A DNA stretch of 55,010 bases from Dehalococcoidia bacterium (GTDB lineage: Bacteria > Chloroflexota > Dehalococcoidia > CAUJGQ01). The translations under genes and the position numbers were made by a program. This document shows positions 27,723-35,808 of the stretch, in pieces. The notes under the pieces were generated by a model. The model made no database searches. It was not told where the DNA came from and was given only the letters and a program-made list of their open reading frames with translations. Every line of letters starts with the position of its first letter. The first letter of the stretch is position 1. Location: positions 1 through 55,010 of the forward strand of contig DATGEL010000080.1 of NCBI GenBank assembly GCA_035310145.1. The letters are read 5' to 3'.

Positions 27723-28569
27723 CCCGTTGCAGGTCTTCCACCGTCTCGCCCGGCCGGATCAGCCGCAGCGTCGCGCCCTCCGTTTGGCCGGCGTGCTGCT
27801 GCAAGACGCTGCGCAGCCGGTCGGCGCCGAGCCCCGGCAGCAACTGGCCGTTGAAGGCGACGGAGATCGCGCCCGTCTCCTCGGAGACGACGATCACCAC
27901 CGCGTCCGTCTGCTCGCTGATGCCCAGCGCCGCGCGGTGGCGCGTGCCCAGGTGCCCCGGCATCACCGCTTCGGACGGCGGCAGGATGCAGCGCGCGGCG
28001 GCGATGCGGTTGTCGCGCACGATCACCGCGCCGTCGTGCAGCGGCGAGTTGCGCCAGAAGATGTTGATCAGCAGGTCCTTGGTCGGCACGGCGTCCACCG
28101 TGGCGCCGGAGCGCAAGAAGTCGTCCAACCCCGTCTCGCGCTCGATCACGATCAGGGCGCCGAGGCGGCGCGCCGACATCTCGATCGCCGCCTCGGAAAG
28201 TGTCGTCAGCACGGGCGCGGAGGCGCGGCGGTGGCGGCGGGCGGCGACGCGCGAGCGACCGAGGCGCTCCAACGCCCGGCGAATCTCCGGCTGGAAGACG
28301 ATCGGCACGGCGACGAGCAGCGCCGGCAGGGAGTTGCGCAGCACCCAGTCCACCGCGTGCAACTGGCTGCCGAACAGGCTGGTGAGCGCCACGCCGCCGG
28401 CGACGATCACGGCGGCGCCCTTGACCATGGACATACCGGAGGCGCCCTTGAGCCAGACGAGCGCGGCGTAGATCACGATCGCGATCAGCAGGATGTCGAG
28501 CACGTTGAGCGCGTCGATCCGGCGCAACGTGTCGATGAAGGTCTGAATCGACTGCGGAGCCTGCGGCAT
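27697..28569 (-). CDS. cdaA: Diadenylate cyclase CdaA (c-di-AMP synthase)
   Basis: The protein (290 residues from the ATG at 28,569) joins two ATP molecules into c-di-AMP, which controls potassium and turgor. Three membrane helices occupy about residues 22-100 (LDILLIAIVIYAALVWL, then AAVIVAGGVALTSLF and LPALLVAVPIVFQPEIRR). The DisA_N catalytic domain follows. It contains ALIVIERETGLDDFLRSG, the DGA motif in SPLHDGAVIVRDN and the RHR motif in GTRHRAALGISEQTDA, with VVSEETGAISVA near the end. All active-site motifs are intact. It is followed directly by cdaR with overlap. The argF-like gene lies 33 bases upstream on the same strand. Confidence 0.93.
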   Translation of the reverse strand: MPQAPQSIQTFIDTLRRIDALNVLDILLIAIVIYAALVWLKGASGMSMVKGAAVIVAGGVALTSLFGSQLHAVDWVLRNSLPALLVAVPIVFQPEIRRALERLGRSRVAARRHRRASAPVLTTLSEAAIEMSARRLGALIVIERETGLDDFLRSGATVDAVPTKDLLINIFWRNSPLHDGAVIVRDNRIAAARCILPPSEAVMPGHLGTRHRAALGISEQTDAVVIVVSEETGAISVAFNGQLLPGLGADRLRSVLQQHAGQTEGATLRLIRPGETVEDLQRGGSGGGVG

Positions 28570-28602
28570 CGTTCGCTGTCTTGCTGGCCCGGCCAAGCCG
28601 GC

Positions 28603-29541
28603 CTAGCGCATGAACGCCTCGTCGCGCACGCCGCCCAGCATCAGCGCGAGCAGGGCCTGCTCGGAGTGCAGCCGGTTCTCCGCCTGATCGAAGACGATCG
28701 AGCCGGGCGACTCCATCACGTCGTCGCTGATCTCCTCGCCGCGGTGCGCGGGCAGGTCGTGCATGATCAGCACGCCGGCGGGGGCGCGGGAGACCAGCTC
28801 CATATCCACAGTGTACGGCGCGAAGACCTCCCGGCGAATGGCCGTCTCGCGCTCCTGGCCCATGCTGATCCAGACATCGGTGTAGATGATCTGTGCCTCG
28901 CGCACCGCCTCGGCGGGCTCTGCGACCTGGCGGATCGTGCCGCCGGAGGCGGCGGCGAAGACTTCGGCGCGGGCCAGTGGCTCGGCCGGCACCTCGTAGC
29001 CCTCCGGGCAGGCGAGGGCGACATTCAGCCCGGCCATGGCGCAGGCCTGCACCAGCGAGGCGGCGACGTTGTTGCCGTCGCCGATGTAGGCGAGCTGCAC
29101 GCCTTTCAGCTCGCCGGTGTGCTCGCGGATCGTCATCAGGTCGGCCAGCGCCTGGCAGGGATGCTCGGTGTCGGAGAGGGCGTTGATCACGGGCACGGTG
29201 GCGTACTGCGCCAGCTCTTCGACCGTGGCCTGCGCCATCGTGCGGGCGGCGATGATGTCGTACATGCGGCTGAGCACGCGGGCCACGTCTTTGACCGGCT
29301 CGCGCACGCCGAGGCCGACCTCGGCGCCGGAGAAGTAGGTGACGTCGCCGCCGAGCCGCTTCATGCCGACCTCGAAGCCGGCCTTGGTACGCGTGGAGGG
29401 CTTCTCGAAGAGGAGCGCGAGCTGGCGGCCGTCCAGCAGCCGGCCGGGACGGGCGCGCTTGAACTCCGTCGCCACGTCGAGGATGCGCAGCAGGTCGCGT
29501 ACGTCCAGATCGCCCACGGTCAGCAGATGGCGGCCGCGCAT
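28603..29541 (-). CDS. argF: Ornithine carbamoyltransferase family protein
   Basis: This 312-residue protein is full length for OTCase. The carbamoyl-phosphate motif FEKPSTRTKAGFE is at residues 45-57, RTMAQATVEELA near 100, DTEHPCQALADL near 128, and the C-terminal catalytic loop reads MHDLPAHRGEEISDD. In characterised OTCases that loop is HCLP; here the Cys is Asp. The STRTK motif and HPCQ identify the carbamoyltransferase superfamily, and arginine biosynthesis or catabolism is the expected pathway. The loop change leaves some doubt about whether ornithine is the substrate. The start at 29,541 places the conserved N-terminus correctly. No other arg gene is adjacent. Confidence 0.85.
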   Translation of the reverse strand: MRGRHLLTVGDLDVRDLLRILDVATEFKRARPGRLLDGRQLALLFEKPSTRTKAGFEVGMKRLGGDVTYFSGAEVGLGVREPVKDVARVLSRMYDIIAARTMAQATVEELAQYATVPVINALSDTEHPCQALADLMTIREHTGELKGVQLAYIGDGNNVAASLVQACAMAGLNVALACPEGYEVPAEPLARAEVFAAASGGTIRQVAEPAEAVREAQIIYTDVWISMGQERETAIRREVFAPYTVDMELVSRAPAGVLIMHDLPAHRGEEISDDVMESPGSIVFDQAENRLHSEQALLALMLGGVRDEAFMR

Positions 29542-29747
29542 CGTCACCCCCGCGTCCTCCGGGTAGGTGCGAGATCCATGGACAGCATGAAGCGCGCCGC
29601 TCGCGCAGCGGCCAGCCGATTGTAGCACGGGCGGGCGGCGGGTTGAGGGCGCGGGGCGCAGGTCGTGGGGAAGAGTTGGCGAGAGCCGGACAGTCCTCCG
29701 TTCCCATACCGTTCCCGTTTGCGTACTAACGCGGAACCGGATACCGC

Positions 29748-29777
29748 TTGACAGGAAACGCGCGGGAGGGGTAGCGT
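29748..29777 (+). promoter_or_regulatory. Candidate sigma-70 promoter of the RHS region
   Basis: A perfect TTGACA (29,748-29,753) is separated by 18 bases from TAGCGT (29,772-29,777), which matches only three of six -10 positions. It is the only TTGACA in the 553-base gap between argF and the RHS gene. The same GGTAGCGTA/T string appears again at 54,723-54,730. Confidence 0.4.
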
Positions 29778-29819
29778 TCCCGGCACTGGCCCGAGCCAAA
29801 ACCGCTGCGGAACTTTGCC

Positions 29820-30071
29820 GTGGGCCGTTCGCGTCGGCGCCTGGTGTTGATCCTCGCCGCGAGCACGGCCCTGCCCTTCGGCGCCGCGGTGGCCGTCTCG
29901 TCCGCCCAGTAGAGCCCGCCGGCGCCCAGCACCGCGCACCGCGCCCCCACCGTGCCGCCGCAGGTCTTGCCCTACCATCTACCTCCGCATGACCTTACGC
30001 CGGCGCCCCGCGAGCACGTGCCCGCCAGGAACGCGCGCCCCCACTCGCTGCCAGACCGCACGGGCCCGTAA
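29820..30071 (+). pseudogene. Remnant of a secreted protein gene, interrupted by an in-frame TAG
   Basis: A GTG at 29,820 opens a frame encoding GRSRRRLVLILAASTALPF followed by GAAVAVSSAQ, a convincing signal-peptide pattern. It stops at TAG (29,910-29,912) after 30 codons. The same frame then continues open for 52 more codons (SPPAPSTAHRAPTVPPQ..., proline-rich) to a TAA at 30,069-30,071. It ends 24 bases before the RHS start. The simplest reading is a decayed N-terminus of an exported protein; a real 30-residue peptide or a recoded stop is less likely. No homologue was recognised. Confidence 0.35.
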
Positions 30072-30094
30072 CGCCGCCCGCCGCGAGGTGTTGC

Positions 30095-33000
30095 ATGCCG
30101 TCCCTGCCCGGCCGCCCGGCCAGGTTCCTGCTCCAGATCGTCGCGGCGCTGGGCCTCGCGCTGGGCCTTGCCGCCGCGCTGGCGGCTTTGCCCGCCGTGG
30201 GGCAAAGCGGGGCGCCGGGCGTGCCGACTATGGTCTCGCCCGCCGAGGGCTCGCAGGGCAACAGCCTCACCGCCACCATGTCCTGGCAGCAGCCCAGCGG
30301 CGCCGTGGCCGGCAGCACCGTCTACAGCGTGCTGCTGGTCGACGCCGTCACCGGGCAGTGGCTGGCGATCCAGAGCACGACCGCCCTCAGCTACGGCTTC
30401 GCCAGCACCGAGGGGCTGCAGTACGGACGGGAATACTACTGGACCCTGCAGGCCTGCAATGGCGGCAACTGCAGCGCCTGGGCCCGCGTCTGGGGCATCT
30501 GGACGCAGACACCGCCGGGGGCGCCCGGCTTCCCGCCGCTGACCACGCCCGCCGTGGGCGCCACGGCGACCGGCACCACCCCCACGCTCGCCTGGACCGC
30601 CCCCGGCGGCAGCACCAGCGGCAGCACGACCTACGCCGTTGGCTTGATCGACGCCGCCACCGGCGCCCCGCTCGCCGCCCTGCAGCCCACGACGGCGACC
30701 AGCATCGCCGTGCCGCCGGGCGAGAACCTGGCGCTGGGCCACACCTACGACTGGAACGTGACCGCCTGCAACGGGGCGCTCTGCTCCGGCTACGGCCCCT
30801 GGTCCTGGTTCGCCACCTCGTCTGCCCCTGGACAGGCGCTGCAACTCTCCCCCGCGAACAACAGCACGAACGTCAATCCGAGCGGCTATCCACTCCTCTC
30901 CTGGAACCAGCCCGCCGGCGCGATCTACGGCAGCACGACCTACACCGTGAGCGTCTGGGATCCGTACGGCGACCCGAACGGCCACCTGCTGGCGGACCTC
31001 GCCGCCGGCACGGCGCTCAGCGTCGCCATTCCGCCCGGCGAGGGGCTGCTCTACGGCCAAGACTACTACTGGAACGTCAACGCCTGCACCGGCAGCAGTT
31101 GCTCCGGCTACAACAACACCTGGTGGAAGTTTACGACGGCGCCGCAGCCTCCGGCCTCGGCAAGCCTGGCCGCGCAGCAGAGTGTGCCCAACGGCGACTT
31201 CGGCGGCAGTCCGCCCACGAGCTGGACCACGCCGGTCGTCGCCTGGACCAGCACGGCGCCCACCCAGCAGGATCCCAACACCTGGACGCTGACGCAAACC
31301 ACGCCGATGACGATCACCTTCCCCAGCACGTGCAGCGGCGGCGGCTCGTGCGCCCTGTTCCACATCGGCTACACATTCCCCTCGGCCGCGGCGGCGCTGT
31401 TCGTGAACTGGGTGGTAGGAGGGAGCGCGACGCAAGCGTATGCCGACTACGGCATGAACTACGGCAGCTACGGCACGTGGCTGGAGGCGGTCTTCGGCAT
31501 CCCTTCGACGGCGGCCTCGCCCGGCTCCGTGCAGATCGCCCTCTCCAGCGGCGCGCAGATCGCCTATCTCGAGCGCACCGATGTGCCCAGCGCGCATGCG
31601 ATCCCGCGCGTGGGGCTCGCGGCCGAGGCGCGCTTCCCCAAGGTGACCTCGGCCTTCGCCGGCGCCGGTGTGGATACGGTCACCGGCGCGTTTGGCGACG
31701 CCGCGGCCGATCTCAGCCTCGCCGGGCTGAGCGGTCCGCTGGGCTTCAGCCGCGCCTACCACAGCCAGGCGCTGATCGCGCCGATGGCCACGGGTACGCT
31801 GCCGGCGCCGCTGGGCAACCGCTGGACCCACAACTGGCAGGCGAGCCTGATGCTGCTGAACGCCGGCGGGGCGATCGTACGCACGCCGGGCGGCGGCGCC
31901 TACAGCTTCAGCGGCAGCGGCCCCTACACGCCGCCCAAAGGGGTGGGCGCGAGCCTGGTGAGCGGCGGGGCGGGGGTGCTGGTGCTCACCACCGCCGACC
32001 AAATGCAGTATGTCTTCAGCAACGTCGGCGCCGGCGGCGGCGTGGTCAGCGGCGCGGCGCCGCCCTGGCCGCTGACCGCGGTCAAGGACCGTAACGGCAA
32101 CACCACCGCGCTCAGCTATGATGGGCAGGGGCGGCTGACGACGATTGCCGATGCCAACGGCCGTTCGCTCAGCCTCAGCTACCAGCCGGGCTCGCCGCTG
32201 ATCCAGACTGTCTCGGACAATGCCGGGCGCACGGTGAGCTTCGGCTACACGGCCACCAGCGCGGGAGGCGACGACCTCACCAGCGTGACCAACGTGCTGG
32301 GCGGCGTCACGCACTACACCTACACCACCCCGGCGAACGGCGACTGGCTCGCACAGATCACCGACCCGCTGGGCCACGTCGTGCTGACCAACAGCTACGA
32401 CGGCAGCGCCCGCGTGGCCACGCAACAGGACGGGGCCGGCGGCACGATCACCTACCATTACCAGACGCCAAACGCGGGCATCACGCAGGTGGTGGACCAG
32501 CGCGGCCAGAGCTGGACCTACTATTTCAACGCGGCGCTGTGCACCACGGACGTGGTCAGCCCGGCGGGGGTGCGGGCGAGCTGGACGTACGACAGCGACA
32601 ACAACGCGATGAGCAGCGCCAACACGCAGAGCGTGACCGGCGCCTACACGTATGACACGAGAGGCAACCGGCTGACGAGCGAGGACGCGCTCGATTACAT
32701 CACGACCTCCACCTACGACAGCTTCAACGACGTGTTGACGGTCACCGACCCGAAGCACGGCGTGACGACCAACACGTTCAACGCCTACGGCAACCTAACC
32801 AGCACAAGGAACGCGGGCGGCAACACCACCAGCTATACCGTCAACAGCCTGGGGCAGGTCACCGCCGTGACCACGGCCCGCGGCTTCACCACCCAGTTCG
32901 GCTACACCAATAGCTATCACGACCGCACGACGGTGACCGACCCCTGGAATCTGGTCACGAGCACGGGCTACGACGCCGTCGGGCGCGTCACCAGTGTCAC

Positions 33001-35308
33001 CGACCCGCTCAACCACACCACCTCCTACAGCTACACGCTCGGCAGCGGCGAGACCGACAAGGTGATCGACGCGCTGGGCGACACGACGACCACCACGCTG
33101 AACGCGGCGGGCCAGACGGCAAGCGTGCAGGACCCGGACGGCCACACCACCAGCTACGCCTACGAGGGCCGCGGCCTGTTGCACACGGTGACCGACGCCC
33201 GCGGCGGCGTGACGACCTACGGCTACGACGCCGGCGGCAACCGCACGAGTGTGCAGGACGCCAACGGCTCCACGACGAGCTACACGTTCAACGCCGACGG
33301 CCAGGCGCTCACGGTGACGGACCCGCTCGCCCGCACGCTGCTGACCTTCAGCTACGACACGGTTGGCCGCACGGCGACGCGGCGGGATGGCCGCGGCCTG
33401 ACCACGAGCTACGGCTACGATGCCCGCAACCTGCTGACGAGTGTGCAGTACGCCAGCGGCGCGGCGAACGTCGCCTACGGGTACGACGCGCTCGGCAACC
33501 GGACGTCGATGGCGGACAGCACGGGCACCACGAGCTACCAGTACGACGCGCTGAGCCGCCTGACCAGCGTCACCTTCCCCGGCAACCGCACCGTGCAGGA
33601 CGCCTACGATGCCGACAACAACCGCACGACGATCTACTACAGCGGCAGCCAGCGCCCCGTCAGTTACACCTACGACCAGTTCGACCGGCTGAGCACGGTG
33701 ACCGACTGGACCGGCGCCGTCTTCAGCTACTACTGGGACAACGCCGGGCGCTCGCTGGGCGTGGTGCTGCCTTCGAGCACGGGCATCGCCAGCACGCTCG
33801 CCTACGACAACGCCAACCGCGTGACCGGCATCTGCTGGTACCGTAACTCGACCTGTCTGACCGCGGCGAACTATACTCTCGACGCCGCCGGCAACCGCAC
33901 GAACAAAACGCTCACGGGCAGCTACTTGCCGGCCGCCTCGACGGGCACCGAATCCTACACGCTGGACCCGCTGAACCGTCTCACCAGCGCGGCGTATCCC
34001 AACGGCGGCGGCACGACGAGCTACAGCTACGACGCCGTGGGCAACCGCCTGAGCCTGACGACCGCCGCGGGCACCACAAGCTACGCCTACGACCACGCGG
34101 ACCAACTGCTGAGCGTCACGCCGCCGGGCCAGGGCGCCATCAGCTACGCCTACGACCCAAACGGCAACCAGACGGCGCGCGGCGCCGACAGCTTCAGCTG
34201 GGACGCGGAGAACCGGCTGACGGCGGCGACGGTGGCCGGGCAGGGCGAGACGAACACCTATAACGGCGACGGGCTGCGCCAGAGCCGCACGGCGGGCGGC
34301 AACACCAAGAGCTTCGTCTGGGATGTTGGCAACACCCTGCCGGTGCTGCTGGACGACGGCAGCCAGTACGTCTACGGCCTCGGCCTCATCAGCCGCGTCA
34401 TCGGCAACCAGACCTATTACTACCTGACGGACGGCCTGGGCTCGACGCTGGCCGTGGTGGACAGTGCCGGCACCTTGCAGCAGAGCTACGCCTACGACGT
34501 CTTCGGCGCGGTGACCAGCCAGAGCAGCAGCCTGGGCAGCGAGCCGCAGTTCGCCGGGCAAGAGACCGACCCGGACGGGCTGCAATATCTCCGCGCCCGC
34601 TTCTACGACCCCGCCACCGGGCGGTTCTTGAGCCGCGACCCCAGTCCCGGATGCGTGTTTGACCCAGCGCACGTCCAACCGTATGTCTACGCCGGCGACG
34701 ACCCGGTCGGCGCGGTGGATCCGTCCGGCCTGTGCCAGGTATCCCTTGGCCATAGGCCGTTGAGAGGCGTCGCCTACGAACCTACGGCAGAAGTCTCACA
34801 CCTGGCGGTCCGGCTGTATGACCCGACCACGAAGACGACAACATATTGTGAAGGTTACGCCGATAACGGGCCCTCAGGCGTGATCGCTGGAAATCCTGGC
34901 AATGTCTACGGGCAATGCGGCGGCCGCCTTACGTCGCCCGTGAGCGAATGGCAGGCTCTAGGGCCAGACGACGGAGGATCCTGCGATGCGCAGCTAGACG
35001 CCATCAATGCGTACTATCGTGAACTTCGTGCCGCAAATGTACCGTACGACGTGCTCAACGCCAACAGCAATACCGTAGCGTACTACACGCTGATCTCGAT
35101 CGGAATTAGCCCGCCAGACCTCGGCGCTCTCTTCCCTCCTGGCACTCCTATACTCATTCCAGGCCCACTCGGGCCAATACCGCTTGGAGGGAGCCCGTCG
35201 GTCATAGCGCCTGGTTATGCGCCGACTCCGACATTCGCGCCTGGAAGGGTGACGCCGATGTGTGCCCCTGACCCGTACTGCGGGATGCCCATTGCGCAGT
35301 CGCCCTGA
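30095..35308 (+). CDS. Secreted RHS/YD-repeat polymorphic toxin-like protein
   Basis: This 1737-residue protein starts with a signal peptide (residues 1-36). Three fibronectin-like repeats follow (about 44-136, 140-245, 248-350), each ending in a Cys pair (ACNGGNCS, ACNGALCS, ACTGSSCS). An RHS entry segment, VDTVTGAFGDAAADLSLAG, lies near 525. Tandem YD repeats (YDA.GN/YDSDNN type) run from about 670 to 1490. The RHS core domain follows: YLTDGLGSTLAVVD...DPDGLQYLRARFYDPATGRFLSRDP, ending DPSGLC at 1542-1547. Residues 1548-1737 form a unique tip whose DNA is visibly less GC-rich than the core. In this family the repeats form a shell around a C-terminal toxin released after the core. GAGGTG lies just before the ATG. 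Confidence 0.92.
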   Translation: MPSLPGRPARFLLQIVAALGLALGLAAALAALPAVGQSGAPGVPTMVSPAEGSQGNSLTATMSWQQPSGAVAGSTVYSVLLVDAVTGQWLAIQSTTALSYGFASTEGLQYGREYYWTLQACNGGNCSAWARVWGIWTQTPPGAPGFPPLTTPAVGATATGTTPTLAWTAPGGSTSGSTTYAVGLIDAATGAPLAALQPTTATSIAVPPGENLALGHTYDWNVTACNGALCSGYGPWSWFATSSAPGQALQLSPANNSTNVNPSGYPLLSWNQPAGAIYGSTTYTVSVWDPYGDPNGHLLADLAAGTALSVAIPPGEGLLYGQDYYWNVNACTGSSCSGYNNTWWKFTTAPQPPASASLAAQQSVPNGDFGGSPPTSWTTPVVAWTSTAPTQQDPNTWTLTQTTPMTITFPSTCSGGGSCALFHIGYTFPSAAAALFVNWVVGGSATQAYADYGMNYGSYGTWLEAVFGIPSTAASPGSVQIALSSGAQIAYLERTDVPSAHAIPRVGLAAEARFPKVTSAFAGAGVDTVTGAFGDAAADLSLAGLSGPLGFSRAYHSQALIAPMATGTLPAPLGNRWTHNWQASLMLLNAGGAIVRTPGGGAYSFSGSGPYTPPKGVGASLVSGGAGVLVLTTADQMQYVFSNVGAGGGVVSGAAPPWPLTAVKDRNGNTTALSYDGQGRLTTIADANGRSLSLSYQPGSPLIQTVSDNAGRTVSFGYTATSAGGDDLTSVTNVLGGVTHYTYTTPANGDWLAQITDPLGHVVLTNSYDGSARVATQQDGAGGTITYHYQTPNAGITQVVDQRGQSWTYYFNAALCTTDVVSPAGVRASWTYDSDNNAMSSANTQSVTGAYTYDTRGNRLTSEDALDYITTSTYDSFNDVLTVTDPKHGVTTNTFNAYGNLTSTRNAGGNTTSYTVNSLGQVTAVTTARGFTTQFGYTNSYHDRTTVTDPWNLVTSTGYDAVGRVTSVTDPLNHTTSYSYTLGSGETDKVIDALGDTTTTTLNAAGQTASVQDPDGHTTSYAYEGRGLLHTVTDARGGVTTYGYDAGGNRTSVQDANGSTTSYTFNADGQALTVTDPLARTLLTFSYDTVGRTATRRDGRGLTTSYGYDARNLLTSVQYASGAANVAYGYDALGNRTSMADSTGTTSYQYDALSRLTSVTFPGNRTVQDAYDADNNRTTIYYSGSQRPVSYTYDQFDRLSTVTDWTGAVFSYYWDNAGRSLGVVLPSSTGIASTLAYDNANRVTGICWYRNSTCLTAANYTLDAAGNRTNKTLTGSYLPAASTGTESYTLDPLNRLTSAAYPNGGGTTSYSYDAVGNRLSLTTAAGTTSYAYDHADQLLSVTPPGQGAISYAYDPNGNQTARGADSFSWDAENRLTAATVAGQGETNTYNGDGLRQSRTAGGNTKSFVWDVGNTLPVLLDDGSQYVYGLGLISRVIGNQTYYYLTDGLGSTLAVVDSAGTLQQSYAYDVFGAVTSQSSSLGSEPQFAGQETDPDGLQYLRARFYDPATGRFLSRDPSPGCVFDPAHVQPYVYAGDDPVGAVDPSGLCQVSLGHRPLRGVAYEPTAEVSHLAVRLYDPTTKTTTYCEGYADNGPSGVIAGNPGNVYGQCGGRLTSPVSEWQALGPDDGGSCDAQLDAINAYYRELRAANVPYDVLNANSNTVAYYTLISIGISPPDLGALFPPGTPILIPGPLGPIPLGGSPSVIAPGYAPTPTFAPGRVTPMCAPDPYCGMPIAQSP

Positions 35309-35310
35309 TC

Positions 35311-35535
35311 ATGCAGCAAGTTTTGCTCGTGCTGTTCTGGAAACTTACCGTATTGATTGCTCTGATTGTGGCCGCGTTAGGCCCAGCAGGTGCAGCGGCT
35401 TGCTATGCGCTGTCCCGGTACAGAGAAGGCAGACTCTGGCGACACCAGCGAGTCCTGGTGACGATTGCGGCTTGCTGGTGTGTCTGCATAGCCGGGTGTT
35501 GGCTGTTCCTCTGGTGGCTCGCGTCCGATCTCTGA
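35311..35535 (+). CDS. Small two-helix membrane protein, candidate RHS immunity protein
   Basis: This 74-residue protein begins two bases after the RHS stop. Two hydrophobic segments (VLLVLFWKLTVLIALIVAAL near 4-23 and VTIAACWCVCIAGCWLFLWW near 49-68) flank a basic loop (SRYREGRLWRHQR). Like the RHS tip, its codons are less GC-rich than the genome, suggesting the two entered together. RHS/CDI toxin genes are normally followed at once by a small immunity gene, so position is the main argument. Membrane immunity proteins usually accompany toxins acting at the membrane or in the envelope. No known immunity family was recognised. Confidence 0.55.
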   Translation: MQQVLLVLFWKLTVLIALIVAALGPAGAAACYALSRYREGRLWRHQRVLVTIAACWCVCIAGCWLFLWWLASDL

Positions 35536-35576
35536 GCGTTCTTGAAAAGTCGCGCCGGCCAAATCAATGCCGGAGG

Positions 35577-35808
35577 GACGCCGAGAACCGCCCGACCGCG
35601 GCCACGGTGGGCGGGCGGCCCAACGACTACCTCACGGACGGCCTCGGCTCCGCGATCGCGGAAGTCATCAGCACGGGCACGAACGTGCTGAGCCGGCAGT
35701 ACGACGTCGTCGGCGCGGTGCTGAGCACCATCGGCAGCCTCACCGACGAGCGCCAGTTCGCCGCCGGCGAGCAGGCGGACCCCACCGGGCTCACCTACCT
35801 GCGCGCCG
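35577..35808 (+). pseudogene. Decayed second RHS core fragment
   Basis: The plus-strand frame here reads DAENRPTAATV, then NDYLTDGLGSAIAEV...LSRQYDVVGAVLSTIGSLTDERQFAAGEQADPTGLTYLRA. It matches DAENRLTAATV (codons near 1370) and YLTDGLGSTLAVVD...YDVFGAV...SLGSEPQFAGQETDPDGLQYLRARFYD in the intact RHS gene. About 60 codons between the two blocks are missing, and the copy ends where the FYDP motif should begin, at the stop of the CorC-type gene. There is no proper start and no tip. It is a truncated orphan core left by recombination. Confidence 0.75.

Noticed and set aside
29910-29912. The in-frame TAG as pyrrolysine
   Set aside because: There is no methylamine methyltransferase context and the following sequence is low-complexity; decay is far simpler.
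29972-32758. A 928-codon open frame on the minus strand across the RHS gene
   Set aside because: It is antisense to the RHS gene, rich in Arg, Gly, Val and His with no recognisable domain. It is a by-product of GC-rich repeat codons on the other strand.
30800-34600. Possible tandem repeat array or CRISPR in the RHS region
   Set aside because: The repetition is at protein level (YD repeats), with variable spacing and no constant direct repeat.
32795-34753. A 652-codon minus-strand open frame across the YD repeats
   Set aside because: Its apparent internal repeats mirror the YD repeats of the coding strand; composition (Val/Ala/Arg/Gly) is that of a shadow frame.
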